Shown here piece by piece: positions 7,050 through 15,624 of a stretch of DNA of 41,884 nt (positions are counted from its first letter, which is position 1; each line of letters opens with the position of its first letter). The notes beneath the pieces were generated by a model. The model did no database searches, was not told where the DNA came from, and worked only from the letters and a program-made list of their open reading frames with translations. The DNA comes from an uncultured Eubacteriales bacterium. GTDB taxonomy: Bacteria > Bacillota > Clostridia > Oscillospirales > CAG-382. The stretch is from positions 1 to 41,884 of the forward strand of contig CAKSOW010000025.1 in assembly GCA_934479825.1 (NCBI GenBank), in the 5' to 3' direction. A program made the translations under genes and the position numbers.

Positions 7050-7862
7050 ATGACTAAAAAAAAGATCAAGCGTGCGGTCAAAACACCGCCGAAAAAATAT
7101 ATCAAAGCCCCCGGCGGCAGTGAGGAAAAACTGACCTTTACCGGCAAGGTGAAAAAAAGCCTGCACGGTTCAAAAATCGAAAAGCTGTGCTGCAAAGCCG
7201 CCTATGCCGCAGGACTTGCTTTTCCGAAACAGAGCGAAGAAAGCGGAATTGACCGCGGACTTTTCCGGTGCAGCGCCTGCGCGCCGCACTTTTTACGCGG
7301 CGTTTTTATGGCTTCCGGCAGTGTCAATTCGCCGGAAAAGGGGCATCATCTGGAAATGAAAGTGTACGGCCGTGACAAGGCGGCTTCTCTTGCAAAAGTG
7401 TTGGAGGAAAACGGCTTTGAAGCCGGTATTTCGGCGCGCCGTTCGTCGGACATTGTCTATTTCAAGGACGGCGAGGTCATCTTCGGCTTTTTGAACTACA
7501 TCGGCGCTCAAAAATGTGCTTTTGATTTTTTGGAAGTCATCATTGAAAAGCAGGTGCGCAACGACTGTAACCGCAAAACCAATTTTGACGCCGCCAACAT
7601 GTTAAAGACCGCCACAGCCGGAAAGCGGCAATTGGACGCGATCCGCTATTTTTACGAGACCGGCGAGATCGATACGCTTTCGGAGGTCTTGCAGACGACT
7701 GCGGCGTTAAAGCTTGAAAACCCGTCCTTGAACCTGTCTGAGTTAGCCGCTCTTCATGAACCTCCCATCACCAAGAGCTGTGTCAACCACCGATTGAACA
7801 AAATCATTGAAATTTACGAAAAAGCGAACGGCATTTCCGGTAAGTGTGCTTTTAAAAAATAA
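7050..7862 (+). CDS. whiA: DNA-binding protein WhiA, shortened N-terminal domain
   Basis: WhiA joins a homing-endonuclease-like (LAGLIDADG) domain to a C-terminal helix-turn-helix. It controls sporulation septation in Streptomyces and affects cell division in Bacillus. Here the LAGLIDADG half is clear (LRGVFMASGSVNSPEKGHHLEM, in pieces about 87-108), and so is the C-terminal HTH (LSELAALHEPPI, then SCVNHRLNKI, about 231-252). The middle RNDCNRKTNFDAANM region is typical. The protein is 270 residues against about 310-330 usually. The gap between LCCKAAYAAG (about 46-55) and CSACAPHFLRG is much shorter than normal, so most of the WhiA_N subdomain is missing. A basic 35-residue extension precedes it. 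The usual rapZ and yvcK neighbours are absent. Confidence 0.9.
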   Translation: MTKKKIKRAVKTPPKKYIKAPGGSEEKLTFTGKVKKSLHGSKIEKLCCKAAYAAGLAFPKQSEESGIDRGLFRCSACAPHFLRGVFMASGSVNSPEKGHHLEMKVYGRDKAASLAKVLEENGFEAGISARRSSDIVYFKDGEVIFGFLNYIGAQKCAFDFLEVIIEKQVRNDCNRKTNFDAANMLKTATAGKRQLDAIRYFYETGEIDTLSEVLQTTAALKLENPSLNLSELAALHEPPITKSCVNHRLNKIIEIYEKANGISGKCAFKK

Positions 7863-7888
7863 AACGGCAAGAAAAGAGGTCGGACTTT

Positions 7889-10800
7889 ATGACAGATTTC
7901 GTGCATCTGCACCTGCACAGTGAATACAGCCTGCTTGACGGCGCATGCCGCATATCCGAAATTCCGGCGGCCGTGAAAAAAGCGGGCGGAAAGGCCTGCG
8001 CCATTACCGACCATGGCGTCATGTACGGTGCGGTGGACTTTTACCGTGCCTGCAAGGCTGAAAATATAAAGCCGATCATTGGATGTGAGATCTATGTCGC
8101 GCCCGGTTCGCGTTTTGATAAGGAAAAAAACACGAAAAACGAGGATGGCAACTATTCGCACTTAGTTCTCTTATGCAAAAACCGGACAGGCTATGAAAAT
8201 TTGATCAAGATCGTATCCCAAGCGTTTACCGAGGGCTTTTACAGCAAGCCGCGCGCCGATATCGAGCTGCTGCGCGAACACCACGAGGGGCTTATTGCCT
8301 TGTCTGCCTGTCTCAGTGGCTATATCCCCAAACACATTTTAAGCGGCGATACAGCCGGAGCCAAACAGCACGCGCTGTTATTGAATGAAATTTTCGGCCA
8401 AGATAATTTCTATTTAGAATTGCAGGATCATTCGCTGCGCGAGCAGAAAACCGTCAACACAGTTCTGTGCGGCTTTTCGGATTCTTTGGGCATTCCGCTT
8501 GTCGCTACCAACGACGTACATTATCTTTCGGAGAATGACGCCGAAAATCAAGAGATTCTCATGGCCATCCAGATGAACAAGACGTTAGCCGAGCGCAGTT
8601 CGTTTGCTTTCGGAACGCGCGAGTTTTATTTGAAAACCGGCGACCAGATGCAAAATCTGTTTGCCGAGCGGCCCGACGCCATAGAAAATACCGTAAAAAT
8701 CGCCGAAAAATGCAATTTTGATTTTGAGTTTGATAAACTGTTTTTACCTGCCTTTTATCCGCCGGATGGGCTTTCGTCCAAGGATTATCTTGTAAAACTG
8801 TGCCGGGAAGGGCTACAGCGTCGTTTTTCCGAAATGGACGCGGCAGGCGAGCCCTATGACAAGGCGCTCTACGAGGAGCGGCTTGCGTATGAATTGGATG
8901 TCGTTGTGCGCATGGGATATGCCGAATACTATCTGATTGTCAACGACTTTATTTTCCACGCCAAAAAAGAGGGTATTCCGGTCGGTCCGGGACGCGGATC
9001 GGGCGCCGGAAGCCTTGCGGCGTTTGCCCTTGGTATTACCGATGTCAATCCAATCAAGTATGGGTTGCTGTTTGAGCGGTTTTTAAATCCGGAACGCGTG
9101 AGCATGCCGGATTTTGACGTGGATTTCTGCTATGAACGCCGCGGCGAAGTCATCGAATATGTGGCTGAAAAGTATGGAAAAGACCATGTGGCGCAGATCG
9201 TGACCTTTGGCACGATGGCGGCGCGGCAGGCTATCCGCGATGTAGGCCGCGTTATGGGGCTTTCCTATGCGGAGGTGGACAGCGTTGCCAAAAACGTGCC
9301 GTTTGCTATCGGCATGACGCTTGACCGCGCCATGAGCGAGAGCAAGACGCTTTCGGATATCTATGAAAGCGACCCGACGCTCCGTCACATGATAGACGTT
9401 GCCAAGAAACTGGAAGGAATGCCGCGGCATGCGTCGATCCACGCAGCCGGCGTCGTCATTACCGATAAACCGGTGAGCGATTATGTGCCGCTGGCCGAAA
9501 ACCGCGGCGCGGTAGTCACGCAGTTCACCATGAACACGATTGCCGATTTAGGATTACTCAAAATCGACTTTTTGGGGCTTCGCTATCTTACGGTCATTTC
9601 GGATGCCGAAAAGGCCGTGCGCCGGAAAGAACCGGATTTTGACATAGCGCGCGTTTCTCTTTCGGACGCCAAAACCTATAAACTGATCGGGTCGGGCAAC
9701 ACCGACGGCGTATTCCAGTTGGAATCGGGCGGCATGAAAAGTTTACTCTGCCGCATGAAACCGGAGAGTATCGAAGATATCACCGCCGCCATATCGCTCT
9801 ATCGCCCCGGACCGATGGAAAGCATTCCGAAATATCTTGAAAACCGCAAAAATCCCGAAAAGATAAAGTATGCCGTACCGGCTCTTGCGGATATTTTAGA
9901 CGTAACCAACGGCTGTATCGTTTACCAAGAGCAGGTCATGCAGATCTTCCGCACGTTAGCCGGGTATTCCTACGGACGGGCCGACATTGTGCGGCGCGCG
10001 ATGAGCAAGAAAAAAATAGCGGTCATGGAAAAGGAACGCGAATATTTCCTCTATGGCAAAAAGCGTGAGGACGGCAGTGTGGAATGCATTGGTGCGATTG
10101 CCAACGGCGTATCGGAAGAGGCGGCCAAGGCGCTGTACGATGAGATGAGCGAATTTGCCAAGTATGCGTTCAACAAGTCCCATGCAGCGTGTTATGCGTT
10201 TTTATCCTATCGGTCGGCTTACCTAAAAGCGCACTATCCGAAAGAATATATGTGTGCCCTGTTGGACAGCGTTTTAGACAACACCGCCAAGGTCGCGTTC
10301 TATATCGATGTATGCAAATCCCTTGGAATCGGCATTCTGCCGCCGGACATCAACAAGAGCTTTGCGTCGTTCCGCGCCGAGGGAAACGGAATCCGGTTCG
10401 GACTTCTTGCCGTCAAGGGCGTGGGACACAATTTTATCGACAAAGTGGTAAAAGAGCGCGAAAACGGCGCGTTCAAGTCGTTGGAGGAGTTCCTTGTGCG
10501 TATGCCGCAGGGGGAACTCAACAAGCATATGCTGGAATGCCTTATCAAAAGCGGTGCGTTTGACTGCTTCGGGAAAAAGCGCAGTCAGCTTCTTGCCGTT
10601 TATGAAGCGGCGTCCGACGCGCTTGCCCGACGGAACCGCATGAGCGTTTCGGGGCAATACGACATGTTTTCAGCCATGAGCGCGGCAGGAAACTCCGATT
10701 CTGACGCGTTCAATGCTTTGCACATCGACTATCCGGACATTCCGGAATTAGACGTTATGGAACGCTTGGGGCTTGAAAAAGAGGTAGCCGGCATCTATTT

Positions 10801-11647
10801 GACCGGCCATCCGCTCGAACGGTACAGCGAGACCGCCAAGGCTATGAACGCTGTCAAGACGAGCGATATCGCGGCCAGCGCCAATCCGGCGGACGGCGAA
10901 ACGCCGTTTCTTCACGAAAAAGACGCGGTGACGGTCTTAGGGCTTGTAACTTCAAAAAAGATTACGTCAACCAAGAGCGGCAGCCGCATGGCGTTTCTTA
11001 CGATTGAAGACGAGTTTGGCAGTATTGAGGCCATTTTGTTCCCCAAAATGTTTGAAACGCTCGGTACGATTCTGGAAACCGGAAAGGTGGCGGCAGTCAC
11101 CGGTGAGCTTTCGTTCAAGGATACGGATGAAACGGATGATAACGGCGAACCGCTTCGAGAGGGAAAGATTCTCGTAAGCCGTGCCGTACCGGCCTCGGAA
11201 AACGGAAAGCACCCGATTACCGGTCAGCAAAGCGCGGTCATTCACAAGGAAAACACAGCGGAAAGCGGCAAATTTACCGTCAGTTTTTCGCATTTTGGAA
11301 AGGCCGGAACGATTCCGGCAGAACCCGGTCAAGCGAGTTCTGTCGGTGAAAAACGGAAAAAGCCGGAGGAACGGCCAAAAAACGCCCTGCCGCCGTTATA
11401 TGACGCATCGGGCAATCCGCTATGCTTGTATTTACGCATGCCGGACGAAAAGGGCAAGGAATTTTTCAGGGTACGGCGGCTGCTTGAAATCTTCGAGTAT
11501 GGCCAGACACCCGTGATTTTGCACTTTTCCGCAGAAAACCGGACGGTGAAGCTGTCAGGCGGCATACGGTTAAATACGACGATGTTTGATTTATTAGGCG
11601 AGATCCTCGGCGCGGACAACGTCAAGACGGCGTATCGGAAAAAGTAA
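7889..11647 (+). CDS. dnaE: DNA polymerase III subunit alpha
   Basis: The replicative-type C-family polymerase, 1252 residues. The N-terminal PHP domain has HLHLHSEYSLLDG (residues 5-17) and ITDHGVMYGA. The palm carries GPGRGSGAGS, the catalytic pair in PDFDVDF (Asp410 and Asp412) and a third Asp560 in KIDFLGLRYL. The fingers include PRHASIHAAGVV. A helix-hairpin-helix region and an OB fold (about 1014-1060, VTVLGLVTSKK) follow. The layout is the DnaE1/DnaE form, without a built-in exonuclease, so it differs from PolC. In Clostridia DnaE usually works with PolC; PolC is not in this window. The C-terminal 150 residues after the OB fold hold a low-complexity Pro/Lys linker. Last gene of the murB operon, with a strong terminator after it. 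Confidence 0.97.
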   Translation: MTDFVHLHLHSEYSLLDGACRISEIPAAVKKAGGKACAITDHGVMYGAVDFYRACKAENIKPIIGCEIYVAPGSRFDKEKNTKNEDGNYSHLVLLCKNRTGYENLIKIVSQAFTEGFYSKPRADIELLREHHEGLIALSACLSGYIPKHILSGDTAGAKQHALLLNEIFGQDNFYLELQDHSLREQKTVNTVLCGFSDSLGIPLVATNDVHYLSENDAENQEILMAIQMNKTLAERSSFAFGTREFYLKTGDQMQNLFAERPDAIENTVKIAEKCNFDFEFDKLFLPAFYPPDGLSSKDYLVKLCREGLQRRFSEMDAAGEPYDKALYEERLAYELDVVVRMGYAEYYLIVNDFIFHAKKEGIPVGPGRGSGAGSLAAFALGITDVNPIKYGLLFERFLNPERVSMPDFDVDFCYERRGEVIEYVAEKYGKDHVAQIVTFGTMAARQAIRDVGRVMGLSYAEVDSVAKNVPFAIGMTLDRAMSESKTLSDIYESDPTLRHMIDVAKKLEGMPRHASIHAAGVVITDKPVSDYVPLAENRGAVVTQFTMNTIADLGLLKIDFLGLRYLTVISDAEKAVRRKEPDFDIARVSLSDAKTYKLIGSGNTDGVFQLESGGMKSLLCRMKPESIEDITAAISLYRPGPMESIPKYLENRKNPEKIKYAVPALADILDVTNGCIVYQEQVMQIFRTLAGYSYGRADIVRRAMSKKKIAVMEKEREYFLYGKKREDGSVECIGAIANGVSEEAAKALYDEMSEFAKYAFNKSHAACYAFLSYRSAYLKAHYPKEYMCALLDSVLDNTAKVAFYIDVCKSLGIGILPPDINKSFASFRAEGNGIRFGLLAVKGVGHNFIDKVVKERENGAFKSLEEFLVRMPQGELNKHMLECLIKSGAFDCFGKKRSQLLAVYEAASDALARRNRMSVSGQYDMFSAMSAAGNSDSDAFNALHIDYPDIPELDVMERLGLEKEVAGIYLTGHPLERYSETAKAMNAVKTSDIAASANPADGETPFLHEKDAVTVLGLVTSKKITSTKSGSRMAFLTIEDEFGSIEAILFPKMFETLGTILETGKVAAVTGELSFKDTDETDDNGEPLREGKILVSRAVPASENGKHPITGQQSAVIHKENTAESGKFTVSFSHFGKAGTIPAEPGQASSVGEKRKKPEERPKNALPPLYDASGNPLCLYLRMPDEKGKEFFRVRRLLEIFEYGQTPVILHFSAENRTVKLSGGIRLNTTMFDLLGEILGADNVKTAYRKK

Positions 11648-11740
11648 CGAGAGAAATGCGCCCTTGGACAATTGACGGGGCGGATGAGGGAAAACGCGGC
11701 TTTTCTTAGAAGAAAAGCCTGGCAAAAGAATTTGTATTTT

Positions 11741-11789
11741 GACGCGTTTCATCCCGGAATACTCTGGGATGAAACGCGTCCTCTTTTTT
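11741..11789 (+). terminator. Terminator of the murB-whiA-dnaE operon
   Basis: A perfect 15-bp stem, GACGCGTTTCATCCC (11741-11755) with its complement at 11766-11780, then CTCTTTTTT. A smaller hairpin (GGCTTTTCT/AGAAAAGCC) lies just before it near 11699-11721. Confidence 0.92.
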
Positions 11790-11938
11790 GATATAAATAT
11801 AAGGGGATAGCAAGTGGTTATGAAAAGCCACGGTAAACGCCTTTTCTGCAAAACACATTATGATTAAAAGTACGTTTTGCGGTATTGCCCGGAAACGCAC
11901 TTTCATATTGTTTTTAAACTTATATTTTCTTGCTTTCC

Positions 11939-11980
11939 AAAAAGCGCCCAATGGAGTTGAGTATTCAACCCATTGGGCGC
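11939..11980 (-). terminator. Distal terminator of the EF-G-like gene
   Basis: GCGCCCAATGG (11944-11954) pairs with CCATTGGGCGC (11970-11980), extended by GTTGA/TTCAAC past a bulge. On the minus strand it is followed by TTTTT (11939-11943). Confidence 0.85.
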
Positions 11981-11999
11981 AAATTTCAAATTCTTTTGC

Positions 12000-12050
12000 G
12001 TCTCTTTTCTTTTAAGAAAAGAGACCGAGGTCAAGGGCGTGCAGCCCTTG
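12000..12050. repeat. Paired hairpins after the EF-G-like gene, arm-like remnant
   Basis: A perfect 12-bp stem, GTCTCTTTTCTT (12000-12011) with 12014-12025, is followed by CAAGGGC/GCCCTTG (12032-12050). The order and spacing (a T-rich hairpin, a short linker, then a GGGC/GCCC hairpin) mirror the inner arm of elements A and B. It may be a short relic of that family or simply part of the 3' end of the EF-G-like transcript. Confidence 0.45.
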
Positions 12051-12054
12051 TACG

Positions 12055-14124
12055 TTATTCTTCCACAGCATTCTTCTTGGCATCCTCGATGATTTTCTGC
12101 GCAACATTGGCAGGCGCTTCTTCATAGCGCGTAAACTCGTATTCAAACGTGCCGCGGCCCTGTGACAGGGCACGGAGCGCAATCGTATAGCCGGACATTT
12201 CCGCCATAGGCACTTCTGCTTCCACGATAGTGCGGCCTTTTGCATGTTCATCCGGATTCATGCCCAACACTCTGCCCCGGCGCTTGTTCAAGTCGCCGAT
12301 GACGTCGCCCACCAAGCTGTCCGGCACGCGTACTTTTAACGTCCCCACCGGCTCTAAAATGACCGGATTTGCCTTGGGAAGTCCTTCTTTATAGGCAAGC
12401 TTTGCGGCAAGCTTGAACGAAATTTCGTTGGAATCCACCGGGTGATACGAACCGTCAAACAAGTCTGCCGCAAGGTTTACCACCGGGAATCCGGCGAGCA
12501 CCCCTTTTTGCATAGCCTCTAACAGTCCCTTTTCCACCGCCGGATAAAATCCTTTCGGCACACTTCCGCCGACAACGCTCTGCGTAAAGGTCAAACCGTC
12601 GGCTTCGCCGGGTGAAAACGTAATTTTAACATGACCGTATTGACCGCTGCCGCCCGATTGTTTCTTGTGTTTGCCCTCGACCTGCACGCGTTTCTTTATG
12701 GTTTCGCGGTACGGTACGCGTGCTTCGACAAGTTCCACATTTGCACCATAGCGCGTCTTTAATTTGGAGACTACTACATCCAAATGCGTGTCGCCTAACC
12801 CGTACAACAGCATCTGCTTGGTTTCGGCGTTGTTTTCATAGCGTAACGTCGGGTCTTCTTCCAACATGCGCGCTACCGCCGTTGAAATCTTATCTTCGTC
12901 GCCCTTGGCTTTCGGAACGATTGCCATACGCATGTAAGGATGCGGAAATTCGACCGGCGCATATTTCTTGTTTCCGCCGAGCGTATCGTTTGTGCCGGTT
13001 GCCGTAAGCTTTGCCGTCATGCCGATATCGCCGCAGACGATTTCTTCCACTTCGGTCTGCTTCTTTCCGCGGATAAAATAGATGTGCGCAAATTTTTCCG
13101 CTGTACCGTTCGTCAGATTGGTAAGCGTCATATCTTTTTTCAGCGTGCCGTTCATTACCTTGAAGAACGACATTTTTCCGACAAACGGGTCGGCAATTGT
13201 CTTGAAAACGAATACAGCCGTTTCCCCGTTCGGATCGGGCTTTACTTCTTCTCCGTTTTCGTTGCGTTCCCCCTTGCGGTCAAGCGGATTCGGGAAAGAA
13301 TCCGCAATGATATTCAATAACGGCGCAATGCCCATGAGCGTGGAAGCCGAACCGACCATGACCGGTGCGATCGTGCCGTCAATGATTCCCTTGTTCATGG
13401 CGGCAAACATTTCTTCTTCCGTGAAAGCTTCACCGGCGAAGAATTTTTCCATAAGATCGTCGCCGGTCAGCGCTAACGCCTCCATTAACATATCCCGGAA
13501 ACCTAAGATCTTCTGCAAGCTCTCTTCGGGAATCGGCATTTCCTTTTGTGTGCCGTCTTTGACGTATTCATAGCCTTTCATGGTGATAAGATCGGCAAAG
13601 CCGAGCGGTTTGCGATCCACAATGATCGGAATCGCCACCGGGCAGATCGCCTGACCGAACACCTCGCGCATCTGCTCAATGGTGCGGCCGAAATTAGCAT
13701 TGTCGTCGTCCATTTTGTTGATGAAAAACGCTTTTGGAACACCGAGAGCCGTGGCGCGTTCCCACGCAAGTTCACTTCCGACGTCAACGCCGCTCTTGGC
13801 GTCCATGACAATGAGTGCCGTTCCGCATACGCGAAGGCTTTGCACGACCTCGCCTGCGAAATCAAGCGTACCGGGCGTATCAACAAAATTGATCTTACTG
13901 CCTTTCCACATAACCGGCAAAACCGACGCGGAAATCGAAAATTTGCGTTTGGTTTCTTCCGGATCATAATCGCTGACTGTATTTCCATCCGATGTCTTAC
14001 CGAGACGATCGGTTTCTTTCGCTAAATAAAGCATGGATTCTGCGAGCGACGTCTTTCCGTTTCCTCCGTGTCCGAGGAGACACACATTCTTGATGTTTTT
14101 GGTGCTAACCGAGAGATTTGCCAT
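12055..14124 (-). CDS. Elongation factor G-like GTPase, 689 aa
   Basis: A translational GTPase with the full EF-G domain order: GTPase, OB-like domain 2, then domains III, IV and V. Seen: the P-loop GHGGNGKTS (residues 19-27), DTPGTLDF (G3), NKMD (G4) and the C-terminal GRGTFEYEFTRYEEAP. The P-loop GHGGNGKT and the short switch region differ from canonical EF-G (AHIDAGKT). This marks the second, EF-G-like paralogue common in Firmicutes and Thermotoga, whose exact task (translocation, recycling or stress) is unsettled. The main fusA is expected elsewhere, next to rpsL/rpsG. The start at 14124 follows AAGGGG by about nine bases. An upstream in-frame ATG at 14142 spans that site and is rejected. 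Confidence 0.88.
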   Translation of the reverse strand: MANLSVSTKNIKNVCLLGHGGNGKTSLAESMLYLAKETDRLGKTSDGNTVSDYDPEETKRKFSISASVLPVMWKGSKINFVDTPGTLDFAGEVVQSLRVCGTALIVMDAKSGVDVGSELAWERATALGVPKAFFINKMDDDNANFGRTIEQMREVFGQAICPVAIPIIVDRKPLGFADLITMKGYEYVKDGTQKEMPIPEESLQKILGFRDMLMEALALTGDDLMEKFFAGEAFTEEEMFAAMNKGIIDGTIAPVMVGSASTLMGIAPLLNIIADSFPNPLDRKGERNENGEEVKPDPNGETAVFVFKTIADPFVGKMSFFKVMNGTLKKDMTLTNLTNGTAEKFAHIYFIRGKKQTEVEEIVCGDIGMTAKLTATGTNDTLGGNKKYAPVEFPHPYMRMAIVPKAKGDEDKISTAVARMLEEDPTLRYENNAETKQMLLYGLGDTHLDVVVSKLKTRYGANVELVEARVPYRETIKKRVQVEGKHKKQSGGSGQYGHVKITFSPGEADGLTFTQSVVGGSVPKGFYPAVEKGLLEAMQKGVLAGFPVVNLAADLFDGSYHPVDSNEISFKLAAKLAYKEGLPKANPVILEPVGTLKVRVPDSLVGDVIGDLNKRRGRVLGMNPDEHAKGRTIVEAEVPMAEMSGYTIALRALSQGRGTFEYEFTRYEEAPANVAQKIIEDAKKNAVEE

Positions 14125-14149
14125 TGATACTGCCCCTTTCATTGATTAT

Positions 14150-14205
14150 CAAGTATCACTTTTCGTCGGACGGATCTGCTCCGAGCGATAAAAGTATGAT
14201 ATTCT
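14150..14205 (-). promoter_or_regulatory. Leader hairpin of the EF-G-like gene
   Basis: The 5' leader can fold into one long imperfect stem: TATCACTTTT plus TCGGA on one side against TCCGA plus ATAAAAGTaTGATA on the other. It lies between the promoter and the ribosome binding site. A regulatory role is inference. Confidence 0.5.
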
Positions 14206-14212
14206 ACTTATT

Positions 14213-14241
14213 ATTATAAACCACTTCACATTTATTTGCAA
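14213..14241 (-). promoter_or_regulatory. Promoter of the EF-G-like gene
   Basis: On the minus strand, TTGCAA, a 17-base spacer and a perfect TATAAT. Confidence 0.8.
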
Positions 14242-14345
14242 TATGCAAAAATCAACAGGATTTTCGACGATTGTTTGTGGAACATGTACAAAAATTGTTT
14301 TAAAAAGGCTTTAATTTACCCGATGTGCAAACACGGTCAAACCGT

Positions 14346-14374
14346 TTGACTTTCCTCTGTTTTTGTGATATACT
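14346..14374 (+). promoter_or_regulatory. Promoter of the glycosyltransferase gene
   Basis: -35 TTGACT (14346-14351), a 17-base spacer and -10 TATACT (14369-14374). Confidence 0.82.
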
Positions 14375-14484
14375 ACTATTTAAGGGGAAATTTATATTAC
14401 TTATTTCTCACAGGCAGTATATGAACCGAAACCGAAAAATATTTTATGGATTCTTGCGAAGAAAACGGGTGGGAAATCGAAATT

Positions 14485-15600
14485 ATGTTAAAAATACTTC
14501 ATTCGGTCAGCAATATGGACAGAGCCGGAATCGAAACGATGTTGATGAATTACTATCGGCACATGGACCGAGAGCGGATTCAGTTTGAATTCCTCGCCAA
14601 TAAGCCCAAACCCGGCGATTACGATGACGAGGTTCGCTCCATGGGCGGTCAGGTGTATGTCAGTCCGGGCTTGAATCCCTTGCACTATTCGGATTATTTG
14701 CGCTTTGTCGGCGGCATTCTTCAAAAGGATAAAAGTATCAAAATCGTTCATGCGCACAACGAAGCCATGGGAGTATATGCTTTGAACGCTGCCAAAAAGG
14801 CCGGGGTAGGGGTGCGGATTGCACATGCGCACAACACGCGCATTATCCGTGATTACAAATATCCCCTCAAACTGTTTTGCAAACAGTTTTTACCTTACAG
14901 TGCAACCGATTTATGGAGCTGCGGCCGGGATGCCGGCATCTGGTTTTTCGGCAAAAAGAACTGGGAAAAGCGGGGGCATATCTTACGCAACGCCATCTCT
15001 CTCGACAAATTTGCCTTTAACGAATCGGTGCGCGCCGAAATCCGGTCTGCTCACGGTTTTGGCGACAAGACCGTTATCGGCCATGTCGGGCGGCTTAATG
15101 TCCAGAAAAACCATACGCGTTTGCTCGATATTTTTGCGGAATATGTGAAGATCAATCCTCATGCAGTGCTCGCACTCATCGGTGAGGGAGAATTGGAAGA
15201 CAGGCTCCGTGCCAAGGCGGCGATGCTTGGCATCAAAGACAAGGTATATTTTGCCGGACTGCAAAGCAATGTAAACGAATGGTATCAGGCGTTTGATGTA
15301 TTTGTTTTGCCGTCGCTGTTCGAGGGATTGCCTGTCGTGGGAATTGAGGCGCAGGCGGCAGGGCTTGCCTGTCTGTTTTCGGATGCGGTAACGGATGAAG
15401 TAGTGCTTTCGCAAGGGGCGAGACGTTTGTCTTTAAAAGCTCCCGACAGCGAATGGGCAACAGAAATCGACGCGCTGGCGCGTGCCGGAAGAAGGCGTTC
15501 CGACGGGGTGCAGATCGCACGGGACGCTGGGTACGATATTGTGACTGAGGCGGAGCGTCTGACGAAGCTATATCTTGCCATGAGTGAGCGTCAGAGGTAG
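14485..15600 (+). CDS. Glycosyltransferase family 4 (GT4), EpsF-like
   Basis: A retaining GT-B glycosyltransferase of 371 residues. The N-terminal acceptor half begins MLKILHSVSNMDRAGIE, a variant of the usual GG..(R/T) opening. The C-terminal nucleotide-sugar half has HVGRLNVQKNH (phosphate-binding), GEGELEDRL, then VFVLPSLFEGLPVVGIEAQ in pieces (about 272-290) with the E(x7)E motif of GT4 enzymes. This pattern is typical of polysaccharide or teichoic-acid type glycosyltransferases such as EpsF. The sugar and acceptor cannot be assigned. The start at 14485 fits the fold. An in-frame ATG 13 codons upstream has no ribosome binding site, while a GGTGGG lies before 14485. It stands alone with its own promoter. 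Confidence 0.88.
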   Translation: MLKILHSVSNMDRAGIETMLMNYYRHMDRERIQFEFLANKPKPGDYDDEVRSMGGQVYVSPGLNPLHYSDYLRFVGGILQKDKSIKIVHAHNEAMGVYALNAAKKAGVGVRIAHAHNTRIIRDYKYPLKLFCKQFLPYSATDLWSCGRDAGIWFFGKKNWEKRGHILRNAISLDKFAFNESVRAEIRSAHGFGDKTVIGHVGRLNVQKNHTRLLDIFAEYVKINPHAVLALIGEGELEDRLRAKAAMLGIKDKVYFAGLQSNVNEWYQAFDVFVLPSLFEGLPVVGIEAQAAGLACLFSDAVTDEVVLSQGARRLSLKAPDSEWATEIDALARAGRRRSDGVQIARDAGYDIVTEAERLTKLYLAMSERQR

Positions 15601-15624
15601 GCGGCTGTGCCGCCTGCCTCTTTT
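15594..15624 (+). terminator. Glycosyltransferase terminator overlapping its stop codon
   Basis: GAGGTAGGCGGC (15594-15605) pairs with GCCGCCTGCCTC (15609-15620) with one G-T pair, then TTTT. The TAG stop codon lies inside the left arm. Confidence 0.8.
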
